A DNA stretch of 12,757 bases from DASVDK01 sp036381125 [NCBI: Thermodesulfobacteriota bacterium] (lineage in GTDB: Bacteria > DASVDK01), in assembly GCA_036381125.1 (NCBI GenBank), contig DASVDK010000290.1, positions 1-12,757 on the forward strand, written 5' to 3'. This document shows positions 7,424 to 12,757 of this stretch, one piece after another; the stretch's first letter is position 1, and the number at the start of each line of letters is the position of its first letter. A program made the position numbers and the translations under genes. The notes under the pieces were generated by a model. That model made no database searches and had not been told where the DNA came from. It saw only the letters and a list, made by a program, of their open reading frames with translations.

Positions 7424-9228
7424 GGCCGGGCTCGCCCGGCCGCCGCCCCCTCTCCGGGGAGGCGGCGGCGGCCGATGACCGGCTCGATCGGCTTGAGCGG
7501 CGGCAGCACCCAGCTACCGGTCCCGGGCGGCCGGATGTCCTTGTCGACGTGCACGTCGACGAGGAAGGGGGCCTCCGCCTTCAGCGCGGTCTCGAGCGCC
7601 CCCTCGAGGTCCTCGGCCCGCGTGACCGTGAGCGCCTCGACGCCGCAGGCCTTCGCGAGCGCCGCGAAGTCGGGGTTGTAGGGCTCGCCGGTCTTGCCGT
7701 GGACGAAGCTCGTGCCGATCTCGCGCTCCCGGAACATGCCGATCTGGATGTCGCGGATCGACCCGAAGGCGAAGTTGTTCCAGACGACCCAGACGGCCGG
7801 GATCTGGTACTCCACCGCGGTGCAGAGGATGTCGGGCCGCATCATGAAGCCGCCGTCGCCGCAGACCGCGACCGCCGGACGGTCGGGCGCCGCGAGCCTG
7901 GCCCCGAGGACGCCGCAGACGCCGAAGCCCATCGACGAGAAGCCCCAGGAGTTGAGCAGGGTCTGGGGCCGCCGGGTCTTCCAGAACTGGACGAGCCAGT
8001 TGTGGTGGACGCCCACGTCGGCCGCCACGATGGCGTCGTCCGGCAGGACGCGGCGCAGCGAGTCGACGACGCGCAGCGGATGGATGGGCCGGGCGTCGCT
8101 GCGACGCCACGGCTCGACGAAGCGATCCCAGTCCTCGCGCCAGGCGGCGATCTCGCGGTGCCAGGCCTTGCGCGCCTCCGCGTCGACGCGCGCCTTCGCC
8201 GACGCCTCGACGAGCTGCTCGAGGACGGTGCGGGCGTCGCCGACGATGCCGAGGTGCACCGGGTAGTTGCGGCCGATCTCCTCGGCGTCGATGTCGACGT
8301 GGACGAGCTTCGTGGGCGGGATGTTGAAGGTGTACCCGGGCAGCCAGGCGCTGCTCGAGCGGTCGTCGAACTTGACGCCGACGGCGAGGAGGACGTCGCA
8401 GCTCCGGGAGGCCTCGTTGGCCTGGAGCGTGCCGTTGCGGCCCAGCATGCCGAGGGCCAGCGGGTCGTCGCCGGGGATGGTCCCGAACGCGTTCGGGGAG
8501 GTGGCGACCGGGATCTCGAGGCGCCGGGCGAGCGCGACCAGCGCCTCGGCCCCCTCCGACAGCGCCACGCCGTGGCCCGCCCAGATGAGCGGCCGCTTCG
8601 CCTGCACGAGCAGCTCCACCGCCTTCGCGATCGACTCGGGCGATCCGCCGCTGCGCGAGCTGATGCCGTGGCGCCAGCCGGCCGGCTCCGGCGTCTCGAC
8701 ATCCGCCGTCTCGACGAAGAGGTCGAAGGGGACGTCGAGGTTCACCGGGCCGGGACGGCCGGAGAGCATCGTCTTCCAGGCCTGCGCCAGGGCGAGGGGA
8801 AGCATGTCGACGCGCGTCGGCTGCCAGCTCCGCTTGACGTACGGCTTGAGGACCGACGGGAAATCGGCCTGGTAGTGCCGGTACGTCTCCTGGAAGGGCC
8901 CGCGGTTGAACTGCGACGTCGGCACGTTGGCGGTGATGGCGCAGAGCGCCGAGGAGTCCATGAACGCCGCCGCGAGGGCCACCGGGATGTTGCACGAGCC
9001 GGGGCCGCACGACGTGAGCGTCGCGAGCGGGCGGTGCGCCACGCGGAAGTAGGCGTCGGCGATGTGGACGGCCGCCTGCTCGTGCCGCGTCGAGATGAAC
9101 GTGATGTCGCTCGACCGGTCGTAGAGGGCGTCGAGGAGGCCCACGTCGCCGTGGCCGCAGAGGCCGACGACGTACGGGACCTTCTCCCGGACGAGGTACT
9201 CGACGATGATCTCGCCGCCGCTCGGCAT
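7420..9228 (-). CDS. Thiamine-diphosphate-dependent enzyme of the acetolactate synthase/decarboxylase superfamily
   Basis: The 602-residue protein has the three-domain layout of ThDP enzymes of the AHAS/benzoylformate decarboxylase/IolD superfamily. The PYR domain holds the catalytic glutamate (E50 in STRHEQAAVHIADAY) and TSCGPGSCNIPVALAAA (72-88). The central domain holds PLIWAGHG (213-220) and PVATSPNAFGTIPGDDPLALGM (240-261). The PP domain has the ThDP/Mg motif starting VCGDGGFMM (455-463) and ending WNN (483-485). Residues 22-30 read GLCGHGDVG rather than the usual FGxPG, closer to the GHGN of IolD-type enzymes. Regular acetolactate synthases pair with a small regulatory subunit, which is absent here, so biosynthetic AHAS is unlikely. 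A decarboxylase or carboligase in catabolism is more likely. The ATG at 9228 is chosen over 9234 because AGGAGG lies 7 bases upstream of it but only 1 base from the other. Confidence 0.92.
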   Translation of the reverse strand: MPSGGEIIVEYLVREKVPYVVGLCGHGDVGLLDALYDRSSDITFISTRHEQAAVHIADAYFRVAHRPLATLTSCGPGSCNIPVALAAAFMDSSALCAITANVPTSQFNRGPFQETYRHYQADFPSVLKPYVKRSWQPTRVDMLPLALAQAWKTMLSGRPGPVNLDVPFDLFVETADVETPEPAGWRHGISSRSGGSPESIAKAVELLVQAKRPLIWAGHGVALSEGAEALVALARRLEIPVATSPNAFGTIPGDDPLALGMLGRNGTLQANEASRSCDVLLAVGVKFDDRSSSAWLPGYTFNIPPTKLVHVDIDAEEIGRNYPVHLGIVGDARTVLEQLVEASAKARVDAEARKAWHREIAAWREDWDRFVEPWRRSDARPIHPLRVVDSLRRVLPDDAIVAADVGVHHNWLVQFWKTRRPQTLLNSWGFSSMGFGVCGVLGARLAAPDRPAVAVCGDGGFMMRPDILCTAVEYQIPAVWVVWNNFAFGSIRDIQIGMFREREIGTSFVHGKTGEPYNPDFAALAKACGVEALTVTRAEDLEGALETALKAEAPFLVDVHVDKDIRPPGTGSWVLPPLKPIEPVIGRRRLPGEGAAAGRARP

Positions 9229-9235
9229 GGTCATC

Positions 9236-9241
9236 CCTCCT
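9236..9241 (-). promoter_or_regulatory. Shine-Dalgarno sequence deciding the ThDP-enzyme start
   Basis: The minus strand reads AGGAGG here. Two in-frame ATGs follow, at 9234 and 9228. The spacing is 1 base to the first and 7 to the second, so initiation at 9228 is strongly favoured. The 52-base gap between the IclR stop and this start shows no hairpin terminator, so read-through from iclR is possible. Confidence 0.7.
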
Positions 9242-9280
9242 GTGGCGTGCGCTCGGGTTGACGATGGGGCGAAGGGGGGA

Positions 9281-10135
9281 TCAGGCCGCCGGAGGGTCCG
9301 CCTGCGGCGGCCGGTAGCCCAGCTCGGCCGACAGATGCGCCGCCGCGCTGCCGACGAGGTCGACGATCTGCGGCATCCGTTCGGGGCTGACCCTCCAGAC
9401 CGGCCCCGACAGGCCGATGGCGGCCACCACCTGCCCGGTGAAGTTCCGCACCGGCATCGCCACGCAGCGCAACCCCTGCGCGAACTCCTCGTCGTCCACG
9501 GCGTAGCCGCGCGCCCGCACCGCCTCGATCTCGGCCTCGAGCCGCTCGCGCGACGTGATCGTCCGCGCGGTCCTCGGCTCGAGGCGGGCCTCCGCGAGGA
9601 GGACACGCCGGTCGGCGTCACGCTGGTAGGCGAGGAGCACCTTGCCGATCGCGGTGCAGTGGAGCGGGCGCGGGTAGCCGACGCGCTCGGCGAGCCTGAG
9701 CGGGCTCTGGCCGTCGACCTTGGCGATCACGACCACCTCGCCGCGGTCGAGTACCGCCAGGTGAGAGGTCTCGCCGGAGGCGCGCGCCATGTCGGTGACG
9801 AAGGGGAGCGCCCGTTCGGACAGCTCGACCTCGGTGAGGACCGACGAGGCGAGCTGGAAGACCTTGGAGCCGAGCCGGTACTGGCGCGACCCGTCCACCT
9901 GCCGCAGGTACCCGAGGGCCACCAGGCTGCGGACGAGGTGGAAGGCCGTGCTCGGATGCAGCCTCGTCTCCCGGCTGACTTCGGCCATGGTCATCCCCGT
10001 CCCCCGGCGCGCGACCGCCTCCAGGATCGCGAAGGCGCGCTGCAGCGACTGGATGACCGGCGCCTCGGGCGCGGCGGCGCCACGCGGCTTGGGACCCCGC
10101 CGCGCCCCGGACTTCTCGCGGATAACGATGTTCGT
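9281..10135 (-). CDS. IclR-family transcriptional regulator with non-canonical or lost start codon
   Basis: The frame encodes an IclR regulator: a winged-helix DNA-binding domain (IQSLQRAFAILEAVARR, then MAEVSRETRLHPSTAFHLVR and LVALGYL) and an effector domain with GYPRPLHCTAIGKVLLAY and CVAMPVRNFTGQVVAAIGLS. Family proteins are about 250-280 residues. The first ATG in the frame, at 9994, would remove helix 1 of the DNA-binding domain. Upstream the coding similarity continues (my translation reads REKSGARRGPKPRGAAAPEA before IQSL) to an in-frame stop at 10211-10213, with no ATG, GTG or TTG. A good ribosome site (AGGAGAAGG, 10137-10145) points to a start at the ACG of 10135 or the ATC of 10129. 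I give 10135 as the outer candidate. It could be a rare start, a mutated start, or a sequence error. It probably controls the operon downstream, itself and the divergent aldehyde dehydrogenase. Confidence 0.85.
   Translation of the reverse strand, partial: TNIVIREKSGARRGPKPRGAAAPEAPVIQSLQRAFAILEAVARRGTGMTMAEVSRETRLHPSTAFHLVRSLVALGYLRQVDGSRQYRLGSKVFQLASSVLTEVELSERALPFVTDMARASGETSHLAVLDRGEVVVIAKVDGQSPLRLAERVGYPRPLHCTAIGKVLLAYQRDADRRVLLAEARLEPRTARTITSRERLEAEIEAVRARGYAVDDEEFAQGLRCVAMPVRNFTGQVVAAIGLSGPVWRVSPERMPQIVDLVGSAAAHLSAELGYRPPQADPPAA
10114..10131 (-). repeat. Direct repeat copy B, candidate IclR operator at the iclR start
   Basis: The minus strand reads ACATCGTTATCCGCGAGA. It matches the copy at 10164-10181 at 15 of 18 positions and lies exactly 50 bp from it. 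It covers the first codons of iclR (I-V-I-R-E). Similar encoded peptides follow in both copies (IVIRE), so a small duplication of the gene start is an alternative to an operator role. Confidence 0.5.
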
Positions 10136-10136
10136 A

Positions 10137-10145
10137 CCTTCTCCT
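10137..10145 (-). promoter_or_regulatory. Ribosome-binding site of the iclR gene
   Basis: The minus strand reads AGGAGAAGG. The AGGAG part lies 5 bases before an ACG codon at 10135, and the AAGG part lies 7 bases before an ATC codon at 10129. No ATG, GTG or TTG stands in the IclR frame nearby. Its presence at the expected place argues that translation normally begins here and not at the internal ATG at 9994. Confidence 0.55.
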
Positions 10146-10163
10146 GGTGCTCGCAGCTTGCCG

Positions 10164-10181
10164 TCTCCCGAATTACGATGT
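10164..10181 (-). repeat. Direct repeat copy A, candidate IclR operator over the predicted iclR transcription start
   Basis: The minus strand reads ACATCGTAATTCGGGAGA. It lies just downstream of the proposed -10 box, about where transcription would start, so a protein bound here would block or tune the iclR promoter. The shared core ACATCGT also occurs a third time at 10199-10205, between the -35 and -10 boxes. IclR proteins commonly bind near their own promoter; that this motif is their site here is inference. Confidence 0.5.
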
Positions 10182-10184
10182 ACA

Positions 10185-10214
10185 TGAATAACATTTTCAC
10201 GATGTGAGTGTCAA
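10185..10214 (-). promoter_or_regulatory. Predicted sigma-70-type promoter for iclR and possibly the operon
   Basis: The minus strand carries a perfect TTGACA at 10214-10209, an 18-base spacer and TATTCA at 10190-10185 (three of six matches to TATAAT). This is the most AT-rich patch in the window, which supports a promoter. Transcription would start near 10178, leaving a leader of about 43-50 bases before the proposed iclR start. One ACATCGT motif lies in the spacer and another just downstream of the -10. The promoter for the divergent aldehyde dehydrogenase should lie in 10215-10310, but I see no convincing boxes there. Confidence 0.5.
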
Positions 10215-10323
10215 CGCCAAGACACGGTCCTGCCTGGGGAATACTCGCATCGGATTTTGCCCATGGGCGGCCGTCGGAACGCGTGGCGTAGAACAGACTT
10301 AGAAACCTAACCGGAGGAACGTG

Positions 10324-11748
10324 ATGAGCGTGGTCGACGTGCGGATGCTGATCGGCGGAGCCTGGCGGTCCGGGGGGGACCCCTTCGAGGTGCGCGATCC
10401 CTACCGCGGCGAGCTGGTCTCACGCGCGCCGACCGCCTCCGCGGCCGAGGTGGACGAGGCGGTCGCCGCGGCGGCCGCGGCCGCGCCGCGCGTGGCGGCC
10501 ATGGCCACGGCCGAGCGCCAGGCGGTGCTCGCCCGCGCGGCGAGCCTCGTGCGCGAGCGGCGCGACGACCTCGCGCGGACGATCGCCCGCGAGACCGGCA
10601 AGTCGCTCAAGGACAGCCTCGCGGAGATCGACCGTTCGGTCGGGACCCTCCAGGTCTCGGGCGAGGAGGCCAAGCGGGTCGAGGGGCGGCACGTCCCGCT
10701 CGGCGGCGCCGCGCTCGGCGAGGGGAAGGTGGCGGTGATGCTCCGCTTCCCGGTCGGGGTCGTCGCGGCCATCACCCCCTTCAACGCCCCCTTCAACCTG
10801 ATGTGTCACAAGGTCGGGCCGGCCTTCGCGGCCGGCAACGCGACGGTCCTCAAGCCGCCGCCCCAGTGCCCCCTGGTCGCGATGCGCCTGGCCGAGATCA
10901 TGGTCGAGGCCGGCCTGCCGGCCGGCGCCCTCAACGTCGTCTACGGCGGCGCCGCGGTCGGCGAGCGGCTCGTCGACGATCCGCGCGTCGACTTCATCAC
11001 GTTCACCGGCAGCACCCGCGCCGGCGCGGCGATCCGCGCCCGCGCGGGCTTGCGGCGCGTCGCCCTCGAGCTGGGGGGCACCGGGCCCACCATCGTCCAC
11101 GCCGACGCCGACGTGCGGACGGCCGCCGTCACCTGCGCCCGCAACGCCTTCCGTCTCGCCGGCCAGAGCTGCATCTCGGTGCAGCGGGTCTACGTGCACG
11201 AGTCGGTCGTCGCGCGCTTCACGGACGAGCTGCTCGCCTTCGTGCCGACCCTGGTCGTGGGCGACCCGCTCGACCCGGCGACCGACATCGGCACGCTCAT
11301 CGACGAGGCGGCCGCAGCGCGGGTCGAGAGCTGGGTGCGCGAGGCGGTTGCCGGCGGCGCACGGGTCCTCTGCGGCGGGACGCGCCGCGGCGCGCAGCTC
11401 GCGCCGACGGTCGTCGCCGACGTCACGCCCGACATGAGGCTCGTCTGCGAGGAGGTCTTCGGACCGGTCATGTCGATCCTGCCCTATCGCTCGCTCGACG
11501 ACGCGATCCGGCAGGTGAACGACTCGCCCTTCGGCCTCCAGTGCGGCGTCTTCAGCGCGTCGCTCGAGGTGGCGTTCCGCGTGATCCGGGAGGTGCGGGC
11601 GGGCGGCATCATCGTGAACGGCTCGTCCACCTGGCGCGTCGACCACATGCCCTACGGCGGCGTGAAGCAGAGCGGCATCGGCCGCGAGGGGCCGCGCTAC
11701 GCCATCGAGGAGATGACCGAGGAGCGGCTCGTCGTCTTCAACCTGTAA
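10324..11748 (+). CDS. NAD(P)-dependent aldehyde dehydrogenase
   Basis: This 474-residue protein has every hallmark of the ALDH superfamily. The ITPFNAPFN oxyanion Asn is N154, the cofactor lysine is K177 (VLKPPPQCP), FTGST (227-231) is the nucleotide-binding turn, E249 (LELGG) the general base, C283 (GQSCISVQRV) the nucleophile, and EEVFGP (376-381) the second cofactor site. It oxidises an aldehyde to the carboxylic acid with NAD(P)+. The RFPVGVVAAITPFN and AHKV/CHKVGP-type segments are like the lactaldehyde/phosphonoacetaldehyde dehydrogenase clade, but the substrate is not predictable. The ATG at 10324 is preferred over the GTG at 10321 because GGAGG (10313-10317) is 6 and 3 bases away respectively. 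The gene is divergent from iclR, so it shares a control region with it, and it could consume an aldehyde released by the ThDP enzyme. Confidence 0.95.
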   Translation: MSVVDVRMLIGGAWRSGGDPFEVRDPYRGELVSRAPTASAAEVDEAVAAAAAAAPRVAAMATAERQAVLARAASLVRERRDDLARTIARETGKSLKDSLAEIDRSVGTLQVSGEEAKRVEGRHVPLGGAALGEGKVAVMLRFPVGVVAAITPFNAPFNLMCHKVGPAFAAGNATVLKPPPQCPLVAMRLAEIMVEAGLPAGALNVVYGGAAVGERLVDDPRVDFITFTGSTRAGAAIRARAGLRRVALELGGTGPTIVHADADVRTAAVTCARNAFRLAGQSCISVQRVYVHESVVARFTDELLAFVPTLVVGDPLDPATDIGTLIDEAAAARVESWVREAVAGGARVLCGGTRRGAQLAPTVVADVTPDMRLVCEEVFGPVMSILPYRSLDDAIRQVNDSPFGLQCGVFSASLEVAFRVIREVRAGGIIVNGSSTWRVDHMPYGGVKQSGIGREGPRYAIEEMTEERLVVFNL

Positions 11749-11763
11749 CCTGCGAGGTCGGCC

Positions 11764-12153
11764 ATGGGCGCCACCGTCGTCGTCATCGACCACGTACAGA
11801 TCGGCGTGCCGCGCGCGGCCGAGGCGGAGGCGAAGCGCTTCTACGGCGAGGTGCTCGGCCTCGAGGAGATCCCGAAGCCCGAGCGGCTACGAGGGCGGGG
11901 GGGCGCCTGGTATCGGGTCGGGGCGGCGCAGCTCCACGTCTCCGTCGAGGACCTCGATCCGTCCGCCACGCACGCAAGCCGCCGGCACGTCTGCTTCCGG
12001 GTGGCCGACCTCGCCGCGGCCGAGCGGGCCGCTCGCGCCGGCGGCCTCGAGATCATCCCCGACGACCAGCCGGTGCCCGGCTGGCTCCGCTTCTACCTGC
12101 GCGACCCGGGCGGCAACCGGGTGGAGGTGGCGCAGGCCGTCTCGGCGGGGTGA
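11764..12153 (+). CDS. VOC-superfamily (glyoxalase/dioxygenase fold) protein
   Basis: This 129-residue protein is a single VOC module of two beta-alpha-beta-beta-beta repeats. The first begins VVVIDHVQIGVPRAAEAE with FYGEVLGLEEI, the second RHVCFRVADLAAAERAAR with FYLRDPGGNRVEVAQ. Candidate metal ligands are at the usual places: H10, H58 (QLHVS), H75 and E121 (NRVEV). Members are glyoxalases, extradiol dioxygenases, epimerases or resistance proteins; a module this short and generic cannot be assigned a reaction. GAGG stands six bases upstream of the ATG, and the gene starts 15 bases after the aldehyde dehydrogenase stop, so the two form one plus-strand operon. DPGGNRVEV and the partial repeat of the fold are diagnostic. 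Confidence 0.92.
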   Translation: MGATVVVIDHVQIGVPRAAEAEAKRFYGEVLGLEEIPKPERLRGRGGAWYRVGAAQLHVSVEDLDPSATHASRRHVCFRVADLAAAERAARAGGLEIIPDDQPVPGWLRFYLRDPGGNRVEVAQAVSAG

Positions 12154-12200
12154 CGCTCGGTCCCCATGGCGCCGCCGCCGTGGCCACGCCGCGCACCTGG

Positions 12201-12219
12201 CTGCCGGCGTGCCCGGCAG
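12201..12219. repeat. Inverted repeat, 7-bp stem
   Basis: Perfect 7-bp arms CTGCCGG and CCGGCAG flank a 5-base loop (CGTGC). It is the first of four adjacent inverted repeats in the gap between two convergent genes. There is no T-run after it. Confidence 0.55.
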
Positions 12220-12220
12220 G

Positions 12221-12234
12221 CTCGGGATCCCGAG
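12221..12234. repeat. Perfect 14-bp palindrome
   Basis: CTCGGGATCCCGAG is self-complementary throughout. It sits one base after the preceding inverted repeat, in a noncoding gap. It may fold, or be part of a terminator or protein site; the sequence does not decide. Confidence 0.55.
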
Positions 12235-12266
12235 TACGACGGCGGCCAGGGGCAGCAGCCCGAGGC

Positions 12267-12294
12267 CGGAGCGCCGCCCATGGGCGGCGCTCCG
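12267..12294. terminator. 28-bp perfect palindrome, possible bidirectional terminator
   Basis: All 28 bases are self-complementary, centred on CCCATGGG, between two convergent genes (VOC ends 12153, cytochrome ends 12351). In RNA from either strand it could form a hairpin of up to about 12 bp with a tight turn. No U-run follows on either strand, so intrinsic termination is uncertain; in high-GC bacteria such hairpins can still end or protect transcripts. Confidence 0.45.
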
Positions 12295-12334
12295 TATCGG
12301 AGCACGGGACCCCTGGCAGGCGGGTTGTGCGAGC

Positions 12335-12349
12335 CGCCCCGAAGGGGCG
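12335..12349 (-). terminator. GC-rich hairpin just after the cytochrome stop codon
   Basis: Arms CGCCCC and GGGGCG (6 bp) enclose a loop that reads TTC on the minus strand. It begins one base after the TGA at 12351-12353, so it is well placed to terminate the cytochrome transcript or protect its 3' end. There is no clear U-tract, hence moderate confidence. Confidence 0.45.
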
Positions 12350-12350
12350 C

Positions 12351-12757
12351 TCAGCGCGTGCCGGACGCGGCCGGTGGGGCAGGCTCGCCCGCGCGCAGCA
12401 GCCAGTAGGGCACGTCCGGCCGCGGGTCGGGGACGAAGCCGTCGCGGTTCGGCATCCGGACCTGGGGGAGGCTCCCGGCGTCGATCACGTCGCTCTCGCC
12501 CACGATCCCGTTGAGGAAGAGGACGTACGCGGTGACCGCGTAGGCCTGGTCGGCGGTGAGCGAGCCCGGGGCGGTGAGCGGCATCGCGCGCCGGATGTAG
12601 TCGAAGACGGTCGTGGCGTAGGGCCAGTAGCTGCCGACGGTCTTGACCGGCGAGTCGCCGGCGAGGCTCCCCTGGCCGCCGGCAAGCCGGTCCATGGGGC
12701 CTTCGGTGCCCGACGGCCCGTGACAGACGACGCACTGCTGCTGGAAGATCGCCTTCC
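12351..12757 (-). CDS. Class I c-type cytochrome, SoxD/sulfite-dehydrogenase-cytochrome-like (5' end missing)
   Basis: The last 135 or so codons are in the window; the start lies beyond the right edge. Near the edge my translation reads FQQQCVVCHGPSGTEGP, a CxxCH haem-attachment motif. Then come KTVGSYWPYATTVFDYIRRA and AMPLTAPGSLTADQAYAVTA, with the Met of RAMPL the likely axial ligand. The C-terminal part has VLFLNGIVGESDVIDAGSLP and MPNRDGFVPDPRPDVPYW. This pattern is like the cytochrome subunits of sulfur or sulfite dehydrogenases (SoxD type), but related monohaem cytochromes serve other periplasmic oxidoreductases. It should be a periplasmic electron carrier. The gene is convergent with the VOC gene and probably belongs to another transcription unit upstream on the right. 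Confident as a cytochrome c, less so as SoxD. Confidence 0.88.
   Translation of the reverse strand, partial: KAIFQQQCVVCHGPSGTEGPMDRLAGGQGSLAGDSPVKTVGSYWPYATTVFDYIRRAMPLTAPGSLTADQAYAVTAYVLFLNGIVGESDVIDAGSLPQVRMPNRDGFVPDPRPDVPYWLLRAGEPAPPAASGTR

Noticed and set aside
9991-10200. A 69-residue minus-strand frame starting MKMLFMYIVIRE upstream of iclR, considered as the true iclR start joined by a frameshift
   Set aside because: It has no ribosome site before its ATG, its later part is low-complexity and does not resemble IclR, and the IclR frame has its own ribosome site at 10137-10145.
10259-10268. GCCCATGGGC palindrome before the aldehyde dehydrogenase, similar to the core of the 28-bp palindrome at 12267
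   Set aside because: A 10-bp GC-rich palindrome is expected by chance in such DNA and the flanking bases do not continue the match as an inverted repeat.
10257-10300. Promoter boxes for the aldehyde dehydrogenase (TTGCCC with TAGAAC-like hexamers)
   Set aside because: No pair has both acceptable matches and a 16-18 base spacer, so I do not annotate it.
12093-12305. Small minus-strand frames in the convergent gap with a hydrophobic stretch (LGLLPLAAVVLGIPSL)
   Set aside because: The hydrophobic frame has no start codon or ribosome site and passes through the palindromes into the VOC gene; it looks like a chance product of GC-rich palindromic DNA.

Overview
This is a high-GC bacterial window with tight, mostly co-directional gene packing, strong Shine-Dalgarno sequences, several four-base stop/start overlaps and no RNA genes, mobile elements or CRISPR. 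The gene mix (tripartite tricarboxylate transporter with a Bug-type binding protein, LVIVD-repeat propeller, amidohydrolase, IclR regulator, SoxD-like cytochrome c) is typical of metabolically versatile soil or sediment bacteria. Methylomirabilota/Rokubacteria-like lineages or high-GC Pseudomonadota are plausible, but this is inferred from gene style only; no phylogenetic marker is present.

Layout. Positions 1-9228 on the minus strand form one long array, transcribed right to left: ThDP-dependent enzyme (9228-7420), small cupin (7423-7049), Tat-exported ABC substrate-binding protein (7028-5991), fused two-domain ABC permease (6012-4279), 3-hydroxyacyl-CoA dehydrogenase-like protein (4282-3338), amidohydrolase-2-like protein (3341-2463), LVIVD beta-propeller (2466-1225), Bug/TctC binding protein (1199-228) and the N-terminus of TctA (157 to the left edge). 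Four junctions are ATGA or GTGA overlaps and one is a 22-base overlap, so most of the array should be one translationally coupled operon. An IclR-family regulator (9281 to about 10135, minus) sits directly upstream and may be the first gene of the unit. A divergent plus-strand pair, aldehyde dehydrogenase (10324-11748) and VOC/glyoxalase-fold protein (11764-12153), starts on the other side of an AT-richer control region. A hairpin-rich 197-bp gap (12154-12350) separates this pair from a convergent c-type cytochrome whose 5' end is off the right edge.

How the genes may work together (inference): the locus looks like an inducible catabolic cluster. Two unrelated importers bring in organic anions or other ligands. 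A ThDP enzyme makes or breaks a C-C bond next to a carbonyl and could yield an aldehyde, which the divergent aldehyde dehydrogenase could oxidise. A dehydrogenase-like protein, an amidohydrolase-like protein and small metal-site proteins (cupin, VOC) act around these steps. The substrate cannot be told from sequence.

Three things stand out. The IclR gene has no canonical start codon at its expected N-terminus, and its promoter carries three copies of a 7-base motif. Two predicted enzymes of the operon, the HAD-like dehydrogenase and the amidohydrolase, lack hallmark catalytic or metal-binding residues while their folds and operon positions are intact. The amidohydrolase is translationally coupled to the propeller protein. 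These make the locus a reasonable candidate for an uncharacterised pathway.
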